DNA of 64,000 nt from Pelagimonas sp050633425 (GCF_050633425.1 NZ_JBOEGM010000016.1:62001-126000), one strand, 5' to 3'; shown: positions 52,325-62,182, counted from the first letter of the stretch. Notes: a model not told the origin generated them from the letters alone. Translations and numbers: made by a program.

Positions 52325-53550
52325 TGCTTTATCCTCGTGTCAGCCTATACGCTCTGATGCTCGCGGCGGCGGGGATCCCGTTGTACATCCATTTACCACA
52401 ATTTGCGTCGGTCAATCTCGGGATTGGGCTTGGGGCTTTGGGTGGCATACTTTTGGCGATCCGGATGTTTGATTTGATCCAAGATCCTGTGATCGGCTGG
52501 ATCGTTGGCAAGTGGCCCCGTGCGCAAGCTGCATTTGCCGTGCTTGCCTGTGGCGGGCTGGCGATCGGGTTTCCGCTTCTTTTCAACCTCCAAGACGGCC
52601 CTGCAGCGACCACCAACCTTATTCTTATCTTGCTGCTGCTGTTTTCGGCCTACAGTCTTGGCATGATCCTTTTGTATGGGCGCAGCGCCACTTTGGCCAA
52701 GCGAACTGCACCCTCGGAATTGCTCACACTCGCGGCATTTCGAGAGTTGGGGATGTTATGTGGTGTTATTCTGGCCGCCATCGCGCCCTCGGTTTTTGTG
52801 GCGTTCGGAGCTGCGAATCAAGGCTACCCTGTCTTTGGTCTGACATTGGGCGCTGTTGCGATTTGCGTTGCAATCGCGACCTATGGGATGTGGACGCGGC
52901 CCGTGGTTGCCAGCCGGGCATTGACTATCGCTGGCTTGACTGACTCTGGCGCGCTGAGGCTATTGGGCCTCGCGGTGCTCAACAGTTTGCCCGTCGCGCT
53001 CACCTCAACGCTCTTTTTGTTTTTTGTTCAAGACTACTTGGACCTCCCGACTTTGGCAGGCCCGTTGCTTGTCTTATTCTTCCTCTGCGCGGCGCTGAGC
53101 GTCCCGCTTTGGACCCGTGTAAGCCAGCGGATCGGACCAAAACAAACCTTATTGATTGCCATGCCCTTGGCGATTGCCAGCTTTGCAGGGACGTTCTTTC
53201 TTGGTCCCGGCGATGTCTTGGCGTTTGCCTTGATCTGTGTCGCATCGGGGGCTGCGCTTGGGGCGGATATGACGTTGTTGCCCGCAATGTTCAGTATTTC
53301 CCTGACCAATGCCGGTCTCGATGCATCGACGGCATTCGGCATTTGGTCGTTCTCTGGAAAACTGGCGCTTGCTCTGGCTGCGGCATTTGCTTTGCCGGTG
53401 CTGGATTACAGCGGTTTTCGTCCCGGCGGTGACAACACGAACACTGCGTCAATGACCTTGCTCTACGCCTATGCGGTGCTTCCCTGCTTTTTAAAAATCA
53501 CAGCCTTTGGCTTTGCCACGACGCTGCCATCAGAAAGAACCACACCATGA
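52324..53550 (+). CDS. MFS (GPH-like) transporter
   Basis: This 408-residue protein has about 12 membrane helices with FDLIQDPVIGWIVGKW near helix 2, a motif of the glycoside-pentoside-hexuronide subgroup. GAGG lies 6 nt before the ATG at 52324. It is co-translated with its neighbours. The cargo is unknown; in this cluster a lipid or lipid-derived compound is possible. Confidence 0.87.
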   Translation: MLYPRVSLYALMLAAAGIPLYIHLPQFASVNLGIGLGALGGILLAIRMFDLIQDPVIGWIVGKWPRAQAAFAVLACGGLAIGFPLLFNLQDGPAATTNLILILLLLFSAYSLGMILLYGRSATLAKRTAPSELLTLAAFRELGMLCGVILAAIAPSVFVAFGAANQGYPVFGLTLGAVAICVAIATYGMWTRPVVASRALTIAGLTDSGALRLLGLAVLNSLPVALTSTLFLFFVQDYLDLPTLAGPLLVLFFLCAALSVPLWTRVSQRIGPKQTLLIAMPLAIASFAGTFFLGPGDVLAFALICVASGAALGADMTLLPAMFSISLTNAGLDASTAFGIWSFSGKLALALAAAFALPVLDYSGFRPGGDNTNTASMTLLYAYAVLPCFLKITAFGFATTLPSERTTP

Positions 53551-54098
53551 AAATCATAACAGCCTGTCTCGTGATCGTGCTGATTGTCATGATCGCCAAA
53601 ACCTATATCTTTAGTTTTCGCACGCAATCCCCGGCTGACTACACAAACACTGGTCCGCAATTCGATTTGACCAAGCATTTGTCCGGCGAAATCCTATCCG
53701 AAGGATTGATCTTTGGCCCTAACGGCAAGATGACCAATAGTTTTGTCGCAAAAATGGTGGGCGAATGGGATGGGGATACGGGCACTTTGACGGAAGAGTT
53801 CACCTATTCCAATGGCAAGACGCAAAACCGAAAGTGGTTTCTTACCTTGGGGCCTGGCAATACGTTTTTCGCCACGGCGGACGATTTGGTCGGTAGGGCA
53901 GAGGGGGTTGTCTCGGGATCGACGGTGCAGCTCACCTATAATATCATCCTGCCCGAGGAAGCCGGTGGACATGTTTTGCAAGCCACGGATTGGATGTATT
54001 TGACCGCGGACGGGGCCATCATGAACAAGTCCGAAATGCGAAAATTTGGTGTGAAGGTCGCCGAGTTGATTGCAACAATGCGGCCCGTTCAACCCTAG
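53547..54098 (+). CDS. DUF3833-family protein
   Basis: This 183-residue protein has an N-terminal membrane anchor (ACLVIVLIVMIAKTYIF) and a DUF3833 body resembling a lipocalin-like barrel (HLSGEILSEGLIFGPNGK; ATDWMYLTADGAIMNKSEMRKFG). It overlaps the MFS gene by 4 bp and ends the operon. DUF3833 genes usually occur in this same RpoE-linked cluster. The role is unknown. Confidence 0.88.
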   Translation: MKIITACLVIVLIVMIAKTYIFSFRTQSPADYTNTGPQFDLTKHLSGEILSEGLIFGPNGKMTNSFVAKMVGEWDGDTGTLTEEFTYSNGKTQNRKWFLTLGPGNTFFATADDLVGRAEGVVSGSTVQLTYNIILPEEAGGHVLQATDWMYLTADGAIMNKSEMRKFGVKVAELIATMRPVQP

Positions 54099-54118
54099 AC
54101 TTTGGTCCCTGCAAACAT

Positions 54119-54156
54119 GCAATCCGCCCGCATAAACGGGGCGAATTGCAGCGTTT
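54119..54156 (+). terminator. Terminator after the FAD-Cfa-DUF3833 operon
   Basis: An imperfect hairpin (GCAATCCGCCCG with CGGGGCGAATTGC) is followed by TTTT at 54153. A second small inverted repeat AGGGGC/GCCCCT lies at 54161-54174 at the end of the convergent dioxygenase gene. Confidence 0.7.
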
Positions 54157-54172
54157 TGCTAGGGGCAGGCCC

Positions 54173-55354
54173 CTAAGCCAGTCGGACCGCTTTCATATCG
54201 TCCAAGTGCTGACAGAAGTCGTCTTGGCTTAGTCCTTCTGACAAGGCGCGCTCAAAGAAGGCCAATTGTGTCTCTGGTGCCAGGCCGTTTTTGGGAGGGT
54301 CACGATCAAGGTTCGTTGGAAATGAATAACCTTCCGCTGTCGCCTTGATGGCGGCGGCAAGCTCGGCCTTGGTGACCCTGTTTTCGGCCTGGGCGCGCAT
54401 CGCATGGGGAAATAGCAACTTGCATAATTTGTCACGATCAATGGTTTCCATTGCGCGCCCAAAGGCCGATGACACCTGTAGCAGGTTGGCAAAACGATGG
54501 ATGTCATCGCTGGTATTTGCCCCAGCGGCATGAAACAACGCGGGATTAAAGAAGAGCGTATCACCCTTTGACAGCGGCAATTGCACGTGCCGTTCTTCGA
54601 ACAAGGCGCGGAAGTCATCCCTTCGCCAGGCTGCATAGCCGGGAAGATAGGCTTGCGAATAGGGCAACAGCTTGGTTGGACCGCTCTCCAATGGCATATC
54701 GCAATGCGCGACCGCCCCTTGCAGCGTCAGCACCGGCGAAACATCGTGGACATGGGCGGGGTAGGACGCGCTGACATCGGCGGTTTGAAACCCAAGATGA
54801 TAGTCCCGATGGGCCTGTTGGGCAGCGCCGCCCGGATGGACCAGGTTCACCTGGGCGGTCATCTGATAGTTCGGGCCCAGCCATGCCTCGCATATTGCTG
54901 AGATCGCGGTATTGGCAAAGTAGTTCAAATAGACGTCGGGCGAGGCTTCGCAGAGCTTTTGCAGTGAGTTCCAAATTCGATCATTTGCGCCAGACGCCGC
55001 GAAGTGATCGCCACCGCCGCCAGAGCTCTGTTTCTCGGCCTCAATGATCTGCTCGTAAATGCGGGTCGCTTCATCCAATACGCTGGTATCGTCATAGGTG
55101 TTTTTGAGCGCCAAGACACCAGCCCCAAACCGTAGAACACGCGCCCATTCGGCCATAAGTTGTCGGCGGGAGTGATTGTCTTCCAAAGCAGGCCGCAACG
55201 CGCCCATGTCGTAGATCGGTATGTTTTTTACGATCGTCGCAGCATGAGGCACGTCCTCGGCGAGGGTGGTTTGGCCGATCAGCGCTTTGAAGTCCTGCAA
55301 GTCACAGGCGTCAGGGTCGTAATAGCCGGGGGCGGCTTGGTGTGTGTGTGTCAT
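54173..55354 (-). CDS. Phytanoyl-CoA dioxygenase-family protein
   Basis: This 393-residue Fe(II)/2-oxoglutarate dioxygenase has the metal-binding His182-X-Asp184 in AHRDYHLG and the distal His275 in NPALFHAAGAN. An Arg about ten residues after it probably binds 2-oxoglutarate. A Gly- and Ser-rich insert (SSGGGGDHF) is near residue 111. GGGAG lies before the ATG. It is divergent from a LacI regulator, with which it probably forms a unit. The substrate is unknown. Confidence 0.88.
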   Translation of the reverse strand: MTHTHQAAPGYYDPDACDLQDFKALIGQTTLAEDVPHAATIVKNIPIYDMGALRPALEDNHSRRQLMAEWARVLRFGAGVLALKNTYDDTSVLDEATRIYEQIIEAEKQSSGGGGDHFAASGANDRIWNSLQKLCEASPDVYLNYFANTAISAICEAWLGPNYQMTAQVNLVHPGGAAQQAHRDYHLGFQTADVSASYPAHVHDVSPVLTLQGAVAHCDMPLESGPTKLLPYSQAYLPGYAAWRRDDFRALFEERHVQLPLSKGDTLFFNPALFHAAGANTSDDIHRFANLLQVSSAFGRAMETIDRDKLCKLLFPHAMRAQAENRVTKAELAAAIKATAEGYSFPTNLDRDPPKNGLAPETQLAFFERALSEGLSQDDFCQHLDDMKAVRLA

Positions 55355-55417
55355 GGCTGTTTCTCCCTTGTCTTACATCATTCTTAACGCCACGGGCCTT
55401 GTGGTGATCGCCAAAAC

Positions 55418-55435
55418 ACATCAATAATACATCAA
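55418..55435. repeat. Direct repeat ACATCAA x2 at the LacI start
   Basis: ACATCAA occurs at 55418 and 55429, 11 bp apart (about one helical turn), ending at the base before the lacI-type ATG. It may be an operator. Confidence 0.4.
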
Positions 55436-56470
55436 ATGACCCATCGCTTCCCGATCAAAGAGCTTGCCCGCCAATCGGGGTTGAGCACTGCCACCATCGA
55501 CAGAGTTCTCAATAATCGTGGCAATGTGAGCCCCCAGACGCGGTTGCGTGTAACAACCGCCATGGACGAACTGAAAGCGCAAGAGGGCCAGCTTGCCGCC
55601 CGTGGTCGGCGCTTGTTTTTTGACTTTGTGGTTGAGGCCCCGGCGCGCTTTGGACGTGAAGTGAAGGCGGCGGCCGAAACCGTTCTTCCCCATATTGGTA
55701 CAGCCGTTTGCCGCCCTAGGTTTCTCCAACAAGAGATTATGGACGAGGGTGAGGTTGTCGCGGCCCTCATGCGCATTCTCAAACGTGGAAGCCATGGCGT
55801 ATGTCTCAAGGCGCGGGACACTGCCAAGATCAGGGATGCGGTCAATACGCTGGCTGGTGCGAAAATACCGGTCGTCACGCTTGTTACGGATATCGCGCAT
55901 TCTGATCGGCTGACTTATGTGGGGCTGGACAACGCTGGTGCGGGGCGCACAGCGGCCTATCTCATTGCCAAGATTCTGGGAGATGGCCCCGGTACGGTGT
56001 TGGCCATGCGAAGTCATGACCGTTTCCTAGGCGAAGAAGCCCGTGAACTTGCCTTTGTGTCGGTCTTGGCAAAGCTATGCCCGAATTTGCGCGTGATAAA
56101 GCTGCAAGGTGGCAGTGGGCTCGGCTATGAGACGTCCAAGATTTTATCGCAGGCCATCGACAGCATGTCCGATTTGAGAGCTGTCTATTCGATGGGCGGC
56201 GGCAATCGGTCAATCTTGGACACGCTTGCGCATCATGGGCTCAGCCCGGCGGTTTTTGTGGCCCATGATCTGGACCAAGAGAACCACGCGCTCATTTTAG
56301 ATGGGCGGCTGGATATTATCCTCCACCACGATTTGCAGACGGATATAAAGAATGCGTTTGGCGCGTTCCTCACCTTTCATCGGCTTCCTGTTGAGCCGGC
56401 TGCTCAGGCCATTTCGACTGTTCAGGTGCTGACACCAGAAAATATTCCGCCCCAACGGACAACAGCCTAA
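55436..56470 (+). CDS. LacI-family transcriptional regulator
   Basis: This 344-residue regulator has a LacI helix-turn-helix (IKELARQSGLSTATIDRVLNN; residues about 6-30) and a periplasmic-binding-protein-like sensor domain (TLVTDIAHSDRLTYVGLDNAG). No Shine-Dalgarno lies before the ATG, so initiation may be leaderless. The effector is probably a sugar, but the neighbouring gene is a dioxygenase and not a sugar gene. The rhamnose genes lie 230 bp downstream on the other strand. Confidence 0.88.
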   Translation: MTHRFPIKELARQSGLSTATIDRVLNNRGNVSPQTRLRVTTAMDELKAQEGQLAARGRRLFFDFVVEAPARFGREVKAAAETVLPHIGTAVCRPRFLQQEIMDEGEVVAALMRILKRGSHGVCLKARDTAKIRDAVNTLAGAKIPVVTLVTDIAHSDRLTYVGLDNAGAGRTAAYLIAKILGDGPGTVLAMRSHDRFLGEEARELAFVSVLAKLCPNLRVIKLQGGSGLGYETSKILSQAIDSMSDLRAVYSMGGGNRSILDTLAHHGLSPAVFVAHDLDQENHALILDGRLDIILHHDLQTDIKNAFGAFLTFHRLPVEPAAQAISTVQVLTPENIPPQRTTA

Positions 56471-56697
56471 AACAGCAAGACCCAAAACAGGGGCAGTCTA
56501 GACCTTCCTGTTGGCGTGTCCGGCGCTTTCGATCTGTTGCTCCGGCGCTGTCCAAACGCTGCACTCTGTATGCCATCGCAACTGAGTTTGGGCGCTTGGC
56601 CAAAGATGGCTTTGCGGCCACCTAGTTCTTAGGCGGTTGCGCAGAGGTTCAAATCGAAAGCCAAGCAGGCCAGAGCCTAAACACTCACGCGTATTGG

Positions 56698-57972
56698 TCA
56701 GACAATTCCACCGCCTGCACCACTGACTGCTGGCCGTTCAGACGCGACTTTGGCGCGGTAACATGAGGTGCGATAGGTCGAAACCGGGTCTATTGCGCCG
56801 CCTTGTTCAAGCCGGGCCATGGCCAAGATCGGTTCCACATCCGTGCGAAACCCGTGCTTGAGTGTCGTTGTCGCCATTAGAGCGTCATTTTCCTCTTGAA
56901 AACCCGCCAAGGCCGCTCGATCAACAATCAATGCCTGCGCATATGCCCGCTGCACTTCGGTGGCGGACACCATCAGACTTTCGATTGGATCCGTGACGTT
57001 GTGGCTCTGATCGAGCATATGCATCGGGTTGAAATCCGGGTTGGCTTCGGCCTCAACCAACTCGTTGAAGACCAAGAACAAACGGTAGGGATCAATACTT
57101 CCGGTGTCCAAGTCATCATCACCGTATTTGCTGTCGTTGAAGTGAAAGCCACCAAGTTTACCGAACTGATTCAGACGGGCGACAATCATCTCGACATTTA
57201 CGTTTGGTGCGTGATGGCCCAGATCAACAAGGCATTTTGCCTTGTCGCCCATCTGCTGTGCGATCAACAGGTTGGTGCCCCAGTCCTGCACGACGGTGGA
57301 ATAGAAGGCGGGTTCGTACATCTTGTGTTCGGTCAAGAGCGTCCAGTCGTCAGGCAAGGCACCATAGACTTGTTTGGTTGCGTCCAAATAGCGGTCGAAT
57401 TGGCGGGTGAAATTTGTCTGACCGGGAAAGTTTGACCCATCGCCAACCCAAATTGTCAGCGCCTTTGATCCGATCTCAACCCCAAGCTCGATGCAGGCAA
57501 TATTGTGCTCGACCGCCTGTTGGCGCGTGGCGGCATTGGTATGAGAGAGGGAGCCAAATTTGTAGCTATGATCCTGATCAGGTTGGTCCTGAAAGGTGTT
57601 GGAATTCATGGCGTCGAAGCTCACTCCGACTTCCTCGGCCTTGCTTTTCAGGTCGGCCGCAGGCTGCGCGTCCCATGGGATATGCAACGACACTGATGGC
57701 GTCGCGCGTGTCAGTTGGTGGATCAGGCCGCAATCGTCCAGCTTGTCGAAAATATCGCGTGGCTCACCGGTGCCGGGGAAGCGCGCGAACCGCGTTCCGC
57801 CGGTTCCAACACCCCAGCTTGGGACGGCAACTCCATATGTCGCGACCTTCGATTTGATCGCTTCGATGTCTATATCACGCCGGTCGAGATGTTCGCCAAG
57901 CGCATCATAATCGGCCCGAAGTGTCGCAGCCGCACGGTCATTTGACTGGGCAATGATGTCAGAATTGATCAT
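56698..57972 (-). CDS. rhaI: L-rhamnose isomerase, rhizobial type (RhaI)
   Basis: This 424-residue xylose-isomerase-fold enzyme converts L-rhamnose to L-rhamnulose. Metal-binding residues are visible in LLTEHKMYEP, CLVDLGHHAPN and FHFNDSKYGDDDLDTG. It is the rhizobial isomerase class rather than E. coli RhaA. AAGGA lies before the ATG. It follows rhaD after 11 nt on the same strand. Confidence 0.93.
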   Translation of the reverse strand: MINSDIIAQSNDRAAATLRADYDALGEHLDRRDIDIEAIKSKVATYGVAVPSWGVGTGGTRFARFPGTGEPRDIFDKLDDCGLIHQLTRATPSVSLHIPWDAQPAADLKSKAEEVGVSFDAMNSNTFQDQPDQDHSYKFGSLSHTNAATRQQAVEHNIACIELGVEIGSKALTIWVGDGSNFPGQTNFTRQFDRYLDATKQVYGALPDDWTLLTEHKMYEPAFYSTVVQDWGTNLLIAQQMGDKAKCLVDLGHHAPNVNVEMIVARLNQFGKLGGFHFNDSKYGDDDLDTGSIDPYRLFLVFNELVEAEANPDFNPMHMLDQSHNVTDPIESLMVSATEVQRAYAQALIVDRAALAGFQEENDALMATTTLKHGFRTDVEPILAMARLEQGGAIDPVSTYRTSCYRAKVASERPAVSGAGGGIV

Positions 57973-57983
57973 GATACGTGTCC

Positions 57984-60086
57984 TTAACGTGTGAACGCTT
58001 GGACGTTGCCAGCATCCACATTGATGATATTTCCTGTCGATTTGGCCGAGAGATCGGACGCAAGAAAATACGCGGCTTCGGCGATGTCTTCGGGAAGGAC
58101 TGAACGTTTGAGCATCGAGCGGTCGCGATACATGGCCTCCAATCCGTCTTTGTCGGTGCCATAGGTGCCTGCACGTTGGTCAAGCCATTCGCCTTGCCAA
58201 ATCTTGCTTCCCTTCAAAACCGCATCGGGGTTCACCACATTGACGCGCACAGCCATTGGCGCGCCTTCCAGCGCGAGGCAACGGGCAAGGTGGATTTCGC
58301 TGGCTTTTGCGGTGCAATAGGCCGAGGCGTTGGGAGACGCGGCAAGGCCGTTCTTTGAGGCGACAAATACCACGGCTCCGCCCATGTCCTGAGCCCTGAA
58401 CAGCTTGAAGGCCTCTCGGCTGACAAGAAAATAGCCGGTCGACAGGATCGACATGTTCTTGTTCCACAAATCCAGCGATGTCTCTTCGATCGGTGCCGAG
58501 CTGGCGATGCCTGCGTTTGACACCAATATATCGACACCGCCAAATTCGACGGCGATATCCGCATAGCCTGCTGCGATGGCCTCTTCGCTTGTGACATTCA
58601 TGTTGACGGTGCGCACAACATCGCTTGAGTAACGGGCGGTCAAACCGGCTGCGGTTTCTGCCAAGGCGGCGTCGTCAATATCGGCCAACATCACACAGGC
58701 CCCTTCATGAAGGTAGCGTTCCGCCGTCGCGGCCCCAATGCCACCAGCGCCCCCAGTGATCAAAGCAACGCGCCCAGCCATGGATTTTGGCGCAGGCATG
58801 CGTTGCAACTTAGCCTCTTCGAGCAGCCAGTATTCGATGTCAAAGGCCTCTTGCTCAGGCAGGCCTTGGTATTCGGAGACCGCATCTGCGCCGCGCATTA
58901 CATTGATCGCGTTGACGTAGAATTCACCCGAAATCCGCGCTGTGGCCTTGTCCTTGGCAAAGGTGATCATGCCGACGCCGGGGATCAGATAAACCACAGC
59001 GTTCGGATCGCGGATGGCCGGGCTGTTGTCTTTCTTGCAGCGATCGTAATAGGCTTGGTAGCCCTTACGATAGTCTGAAACCGCAGCCTCAAGACCGGCA
59101 AGAGTTGCGTCAACATCTGGCTTGGCAGGATCAAAATCGACCACAAGCGGGCAGATCTTGGTGCGCAAAAAGTGATCGGGGCAGGAGGTTCCAAGCGCCG
59201 CAAGGCGCGGCATGTCCTTTGAGTTCACGAATTCCAGAACGGCGTCATTGTCCGTAAAGTGCCCAACCATATGTTGCGCGCCGGAAACAAAACCGCGAAT
59301 GGCGGGCATCAAGCGTGTGGCTGTTGCGCGGCGTTCCTGGGCTGACATCGGCGTGTGTGCGGCACCGCCAAAAGCCTCTGTGTCAGCGGTTTGTGCCGAA
59401 AACCAATCCATCGCTTTTTGAATTATGTCGATCGTCAATTCATAACAGTCACGCGCATCGTCCGCCCAGGTGAACAATCCGTGGCTTTCAAGGACGACCC
59501 CCTTTGCTTCTGGGTTTTTTGCGCAGAACTCAGACAACCACAGGCCCAATTCATAGCCCGGCTTTTTCCACGGCAACCAGCCAATGCTGTCGCCAAATAT
59601 CTGTTGTGTCATGGCTTTGCTGTCTTTTGACGCCGCAATCGCGATGATCGCATCAGGGTGCATGTGATCGACGTGCAAGGCAGGTACATAGGCGTGCAAG
59701 GGCGTATCAATCGACGCCGCGCGCGGGTTTAGGTTGAATGTGCAATGGGGCAGGTACCCCACCATCTCATCCTCAAACGCGACCCCGCGATACAGATCGC
59801 GCAGCGCGTTCAGCTTATCCATGTAAAGGGTTGAAAACCCGTCCATTTTGATCGAACCGACATCCCCGCCTGAGCCCTTGACCCAAAGGACTTCAACCAT
59901 GTCGCCTGTCAGAGGATCCTTTTGCATGACCTTCGCTGATGTATTGCCGCCGCCATAGTTTGTGATTCTTTTGTCCGAGCCCAAAAGGTTTGAGCGGTAG
60001 AGAAGCTTTTCAGGCTCACTCATCCCGTCAGCAAGGGCTGCATCCCATTTGTTTTCAAGACGTTGGCTTTTTTGGGAAGAGGTCAT
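57984..60086 (-). CDS. rhaD: Bifunctional rhamnulose-1-phosphate aldolase / short-chain dehydrogenase
   Basis: This 700-residue fusion has an N-terminal class II aldolase (about 1-400; LGSDKRITNYGGGNTS and the His-rich HVDHMHPDAIIA) and a C-terminal SDR (about 435-700; ALITGGAGGIGAATAERYL; active-site YCTAK). It splits rhamnulose-1-phosphate to dihydroxyacetone phosphate and lactaldehyde and oxidises or reduces lactaldehyde. GGAG lies before the ATG. It is divergent from rhaR. Confidence 0.95.
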   Translation of the reverse strand: MTSSQKSQRLENKWDAALADGMSEPEKLLYRSNLLGSDKRITNYGGGNTSAKVMQKDPLTGDMVEVLWVKGSGGDVGSIKMDGFSTLYMDKLNALRDLYRGVAFEDEMVGYLPHCTFNLNPRAASIDTPLHAYVPALHVDHMHPDAIIAIAASKDSKAMTQQIFGDSIGWLPWKKPGYELGLWLSEFCAKNPEAKGVVLESHGLFTWADDARDCYELTIDIIQKAMDWFSAQTADTEAFGGAAHTPMSAQERRATATRLMPAIRGFVSGAQHMVGHFTDNDAVLEFVNSKDMPRLAALGTSCPDHFLRTKICPLVVDFDPAKPDVDATLAGLEAAVSDYRKGYQAYYDRCKKDNSPAIRDPNAVVYLIPGVGMITFAKDKATARISGEFYVNAINVMRGADAVSEYQGLPEQEAFDIEYWLLEEAKLQRMPAPKSMAGRVALITGGAGGIGAATAERYLHEGACVMLADIDDAALAETAAGLTARYSSDVVRTVNMNVTSEEAIAAGYADIAVEFGGVDILVSNAGIASSAPIEETSLDLWNKNMSILSTGYFLVSREAFKLFRAQDMGGAVVFVASKNGLAASPNASAYCTAKASEIHLARCLALEGAPMAVRVNVVNPDAVLKGSKIWQGEWLDQRAGTYGTDKDGLEAMYRDRSMLKRSVLPEDIAEAAYFLASDLSAKSTGNIINVDAGNVQAFTR

Positions 60087-60156
60087 GTGTGTCTCCGGGC
60101 TGAGCGGGTTAATACAATTCTGTTGAGTGCAGGCTGACGGGGCACGGGCCTTTAGT

Positions 60157-60223
60157 CAATCAAAAACAATCAAAAGCAATCATGCTGCGGTGCAGAATGA
60201 TGGTTTGTGACAAAAAATGATTG
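60157..60223. promoter_or_regulatory. Candidate RhaR operator between rhaD and rhaR
   Basis: Three CAATCA half-sites in a 10-bp tandem (60157, 60167 and 60177) are followed by an inverted copy ATGATTG at 60217. The last overlaps a TTGACA (-35-like) at 60221. DeoR-type regulators use such spaced half-sites. Binding by RhaR is inferred from position. Confidence 0.6.
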
Positions 60224-60272
60224 ACACAATGCCGCGACTCGATCCACGTTAAGCCAATTGAAAGGGCACCCA

Positions 60273-61085
60273 ATGCACGAGAAAGACCGTCATCGCGTCA
60301 TCCTATCTGCCGTCCAAGACCGCTCGCTGGTCACAGTCGTTGACCTGTGTTCGCTGACCGGTGCGTCTGAGGCGACGGTGCGCCGGGACATCAACACACT
60401 TGATGAGCAGAAACGTTTGCGCCGGGTGCGCGGTGGTGCAGAAGCCTTATCCACCAAGCCGTTTGTTGGCCTTGCAGGCCGTCCCTTTTCCGTCAATGAA
60501 ACGATGCATATCGCAGAAAAACAGGCGATTGCCGCAGCCGCTGTTGATCTTTGTGAGGACGGTGAGCCGATCATTATCAATGGCGGGACGACCACGTTTC
60601 AAATGGTGCACCCGCTGGCATCGCGCCGTATGCAGGTCTTTACCAACTCGTTCCCGATTGCGGAGCATTTGCTAAAGAACACAAGCAACACAGTCATGCT
60701 CTCTGGCGGCATTATCTACCGCGAACAAAACATTATCCTGTCGCCTTTCGACAATGATGTGACCCGTAATTTCTATGCCAAACGGATGTTTATGGGCGCG
60801 CAGGGCATTGGTCCGCTGGGCCTGATGGAAGGCGACCCGCTGTTGATCCAAGCCGAGCAAAAACTGATCGGGCAGGCCGAAGAACTCATCGTTTTGGTCG
60901 ATAGTTCGAAATTCGCAAACCGTTCGAGTCTGGTGCTTTGTTCGCTGGAAAGGATCGACACAATGATCACAGATGACGGCATTGATGATCGGACGGCGGC
61001 CATGCTGGAAAGCGCAGATGTGACACTGATCGTTGTGCCTATTGGTGCCGCTCAGAAAGAGGGGGTGGCGCAATTGCCAGCCTGA
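60273..61085 (+). CDS. rhaR: DeoR-family transcriptional regulator of rhamnose use
   Basis: This 270-residue DeoR-type regulator has an N-terminal helix-turn-helix (VTVVDLCSLTGASEATVRRDI) and a C-terminal sugar-phosphate-binding domain (IINGGTTTFQMV; MGAQGIGPLGLMEGD; VLVDSSKFANRSS). The ATG at 60273 has AAAGGG 6 nt upstream. Its position between rhaDI and rhaSTP is that of RhaR in rhizobia, where it controls the rha operons. Confidence 0.9.
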   Translation: MHEKDRHRVILSAVQDRSLVTVVDLCSLTGASEATVRRDINTLDEQKRLRRVRGGAEALSTKPFVGLAGRPFSVNETMHIAEKQAIAAAAVDLCEDGEPIIINGGTTTFQMVHPLASRRMQVFTNSFPIAEHLLKNTSNTVMLSGGIIYREQNIILSPFDNDVTRNFYAKRMFMGAQGIGPLGLMEGDPLLIQAEQKLIGQAEELIVLVDSSKFANRSSLVLCSLERIDTMITDDGIDDRTAAMLESADVTLIVVPIGAAQKEGVAQLPA

Positions 61086-61110
61086 TTGAAACCACTCCAG
61101 GGAGGAAACC

Positions 61111-62106
61111 ATGAGTGTATTTAAGAAACTAGCGACATCCGTTGCCCTAGCCGGCGCAATGTTTGGTGCGCCTGCTTTCGCAGATGATGATGTGCGGATC
61201 GCGATTGTTGTCAAAGCCCTTGGCATCGGCTTTTTTGAAGCCGCTGCTGAAGGAGCCGAAGAAGCCGCAGCCGAGCTTGGCAATGTTGAGATCATTTACA
61301 CTGGCCCAACCGATACAACCGCAGAGGGTCAGATCGAAGTCATCAACGCTCTGATCGCCCAACAAGTCGATGCGATCGCCATTTCAGCCAACGATACCGA
61401 CGCTTTGGTTCCGGCTTTGAAACGCGCCATGCAACGTGGCATCACCGTCATCAGCTGGGATTCGGGCGTGGCACCTGAAGGTCGCCAACTGCACCTCAAC
61501 CCATCATCTAACCCTTTGATCGGTAACATGATCATCAAGCTGGCGGCAGATCATCTTCCCGATGGTGGCGAAGTTGCGCTCTTGTCTGCTACCACAACAT
61601 CCACGAACCAGAACATCTGGATCGACGAGATGATGGCCGTAATGGGCGACTATTCCGGCATTGATGTTGTCGCGACCGTTTATGGTGATGACCTTGCTGA
61701 TAAATCCTACCGGGAAGCGACGGGGCTGATGCAGTCTTATCCAGATCTCGACGCGATCATTGCGCCGACATCGGTGGGGATCGTTGCCGCCGCACAGGCT
61801 GTTGTCGACGCTGGCAAAGTGGGCAAAGTCAACGTAACGGGCCTCGGTCTGCCTTCCGAAATGGCGGGTGCCATTGAATCTGGGGCCTCGCAATCCTTTG
61901 CGATCTGGAACCCAATTGATTTGGGTTATTCCGCGACCATGTTGGCGTATGAGCTAAGCCAAAATGGCGTTGAACCGATGGCTGGCGCGGAAATCCCAAT
62001 GGGTCGCATGGGCGCGTTGACACTGGACGAAAACAACGAAGGCGCGATGGCTGATCCGTTTGTGTACGACGCCAGCAATATCGAGCAGTTCAAGTCGATC
62101 TTCTAA
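61111..62106 (+). CDS. rhaS: Rhamnose ABC transporter substrate-binding protein
   Basis: This 331-residue periplasmic binding protein has a signal peptide (about 24 residues, ending AFADD) and a type-I (ribose-like) fold: IAISANDTDALVPALKRAM, VISWDSGVAPEG and GLGLPSEMAGAIESG. GGAGG lies 5 nt before the ATG. It binds L-rhamnose for the RhaST(P) importer, by context. Confidence 0.93.
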   Translation: MSVFKKLATSVALAGAMFGAPAFADDDVRIAIVVKALGIGFFEAAAEGAEEAAAELGNVEIIYTGPTDTTAEGQIEVINALIAQQVDAIAISANDTDALVPALKRAMQRGITVISWDSGVAPEGRQLHLNPSSNPLIGNMIIKLAADHLPDGGEVALLSATTTSTNQNIWIDEMMAVMGDYSGIDVVATVYGDDLADKSYREATGLMQSYPDLDAIIAPTSVGIVAAAQAVVDAGKVGKVNVTGLGLPSEMAGAIESGASQSFAIWNPIDLGYSATMLAYELSQNGVEPMAGAEIPMGRMGALTLDENNEGAMADPFVYDASNIEQFKSIF

Positions 62107-62182
62107 GTCTCCCGACTGGTCTGGCCCCAGCATTACGCAGGGCCGGGCCTCCTTATTACACTGTCCAACGAGGTCTAAATAT

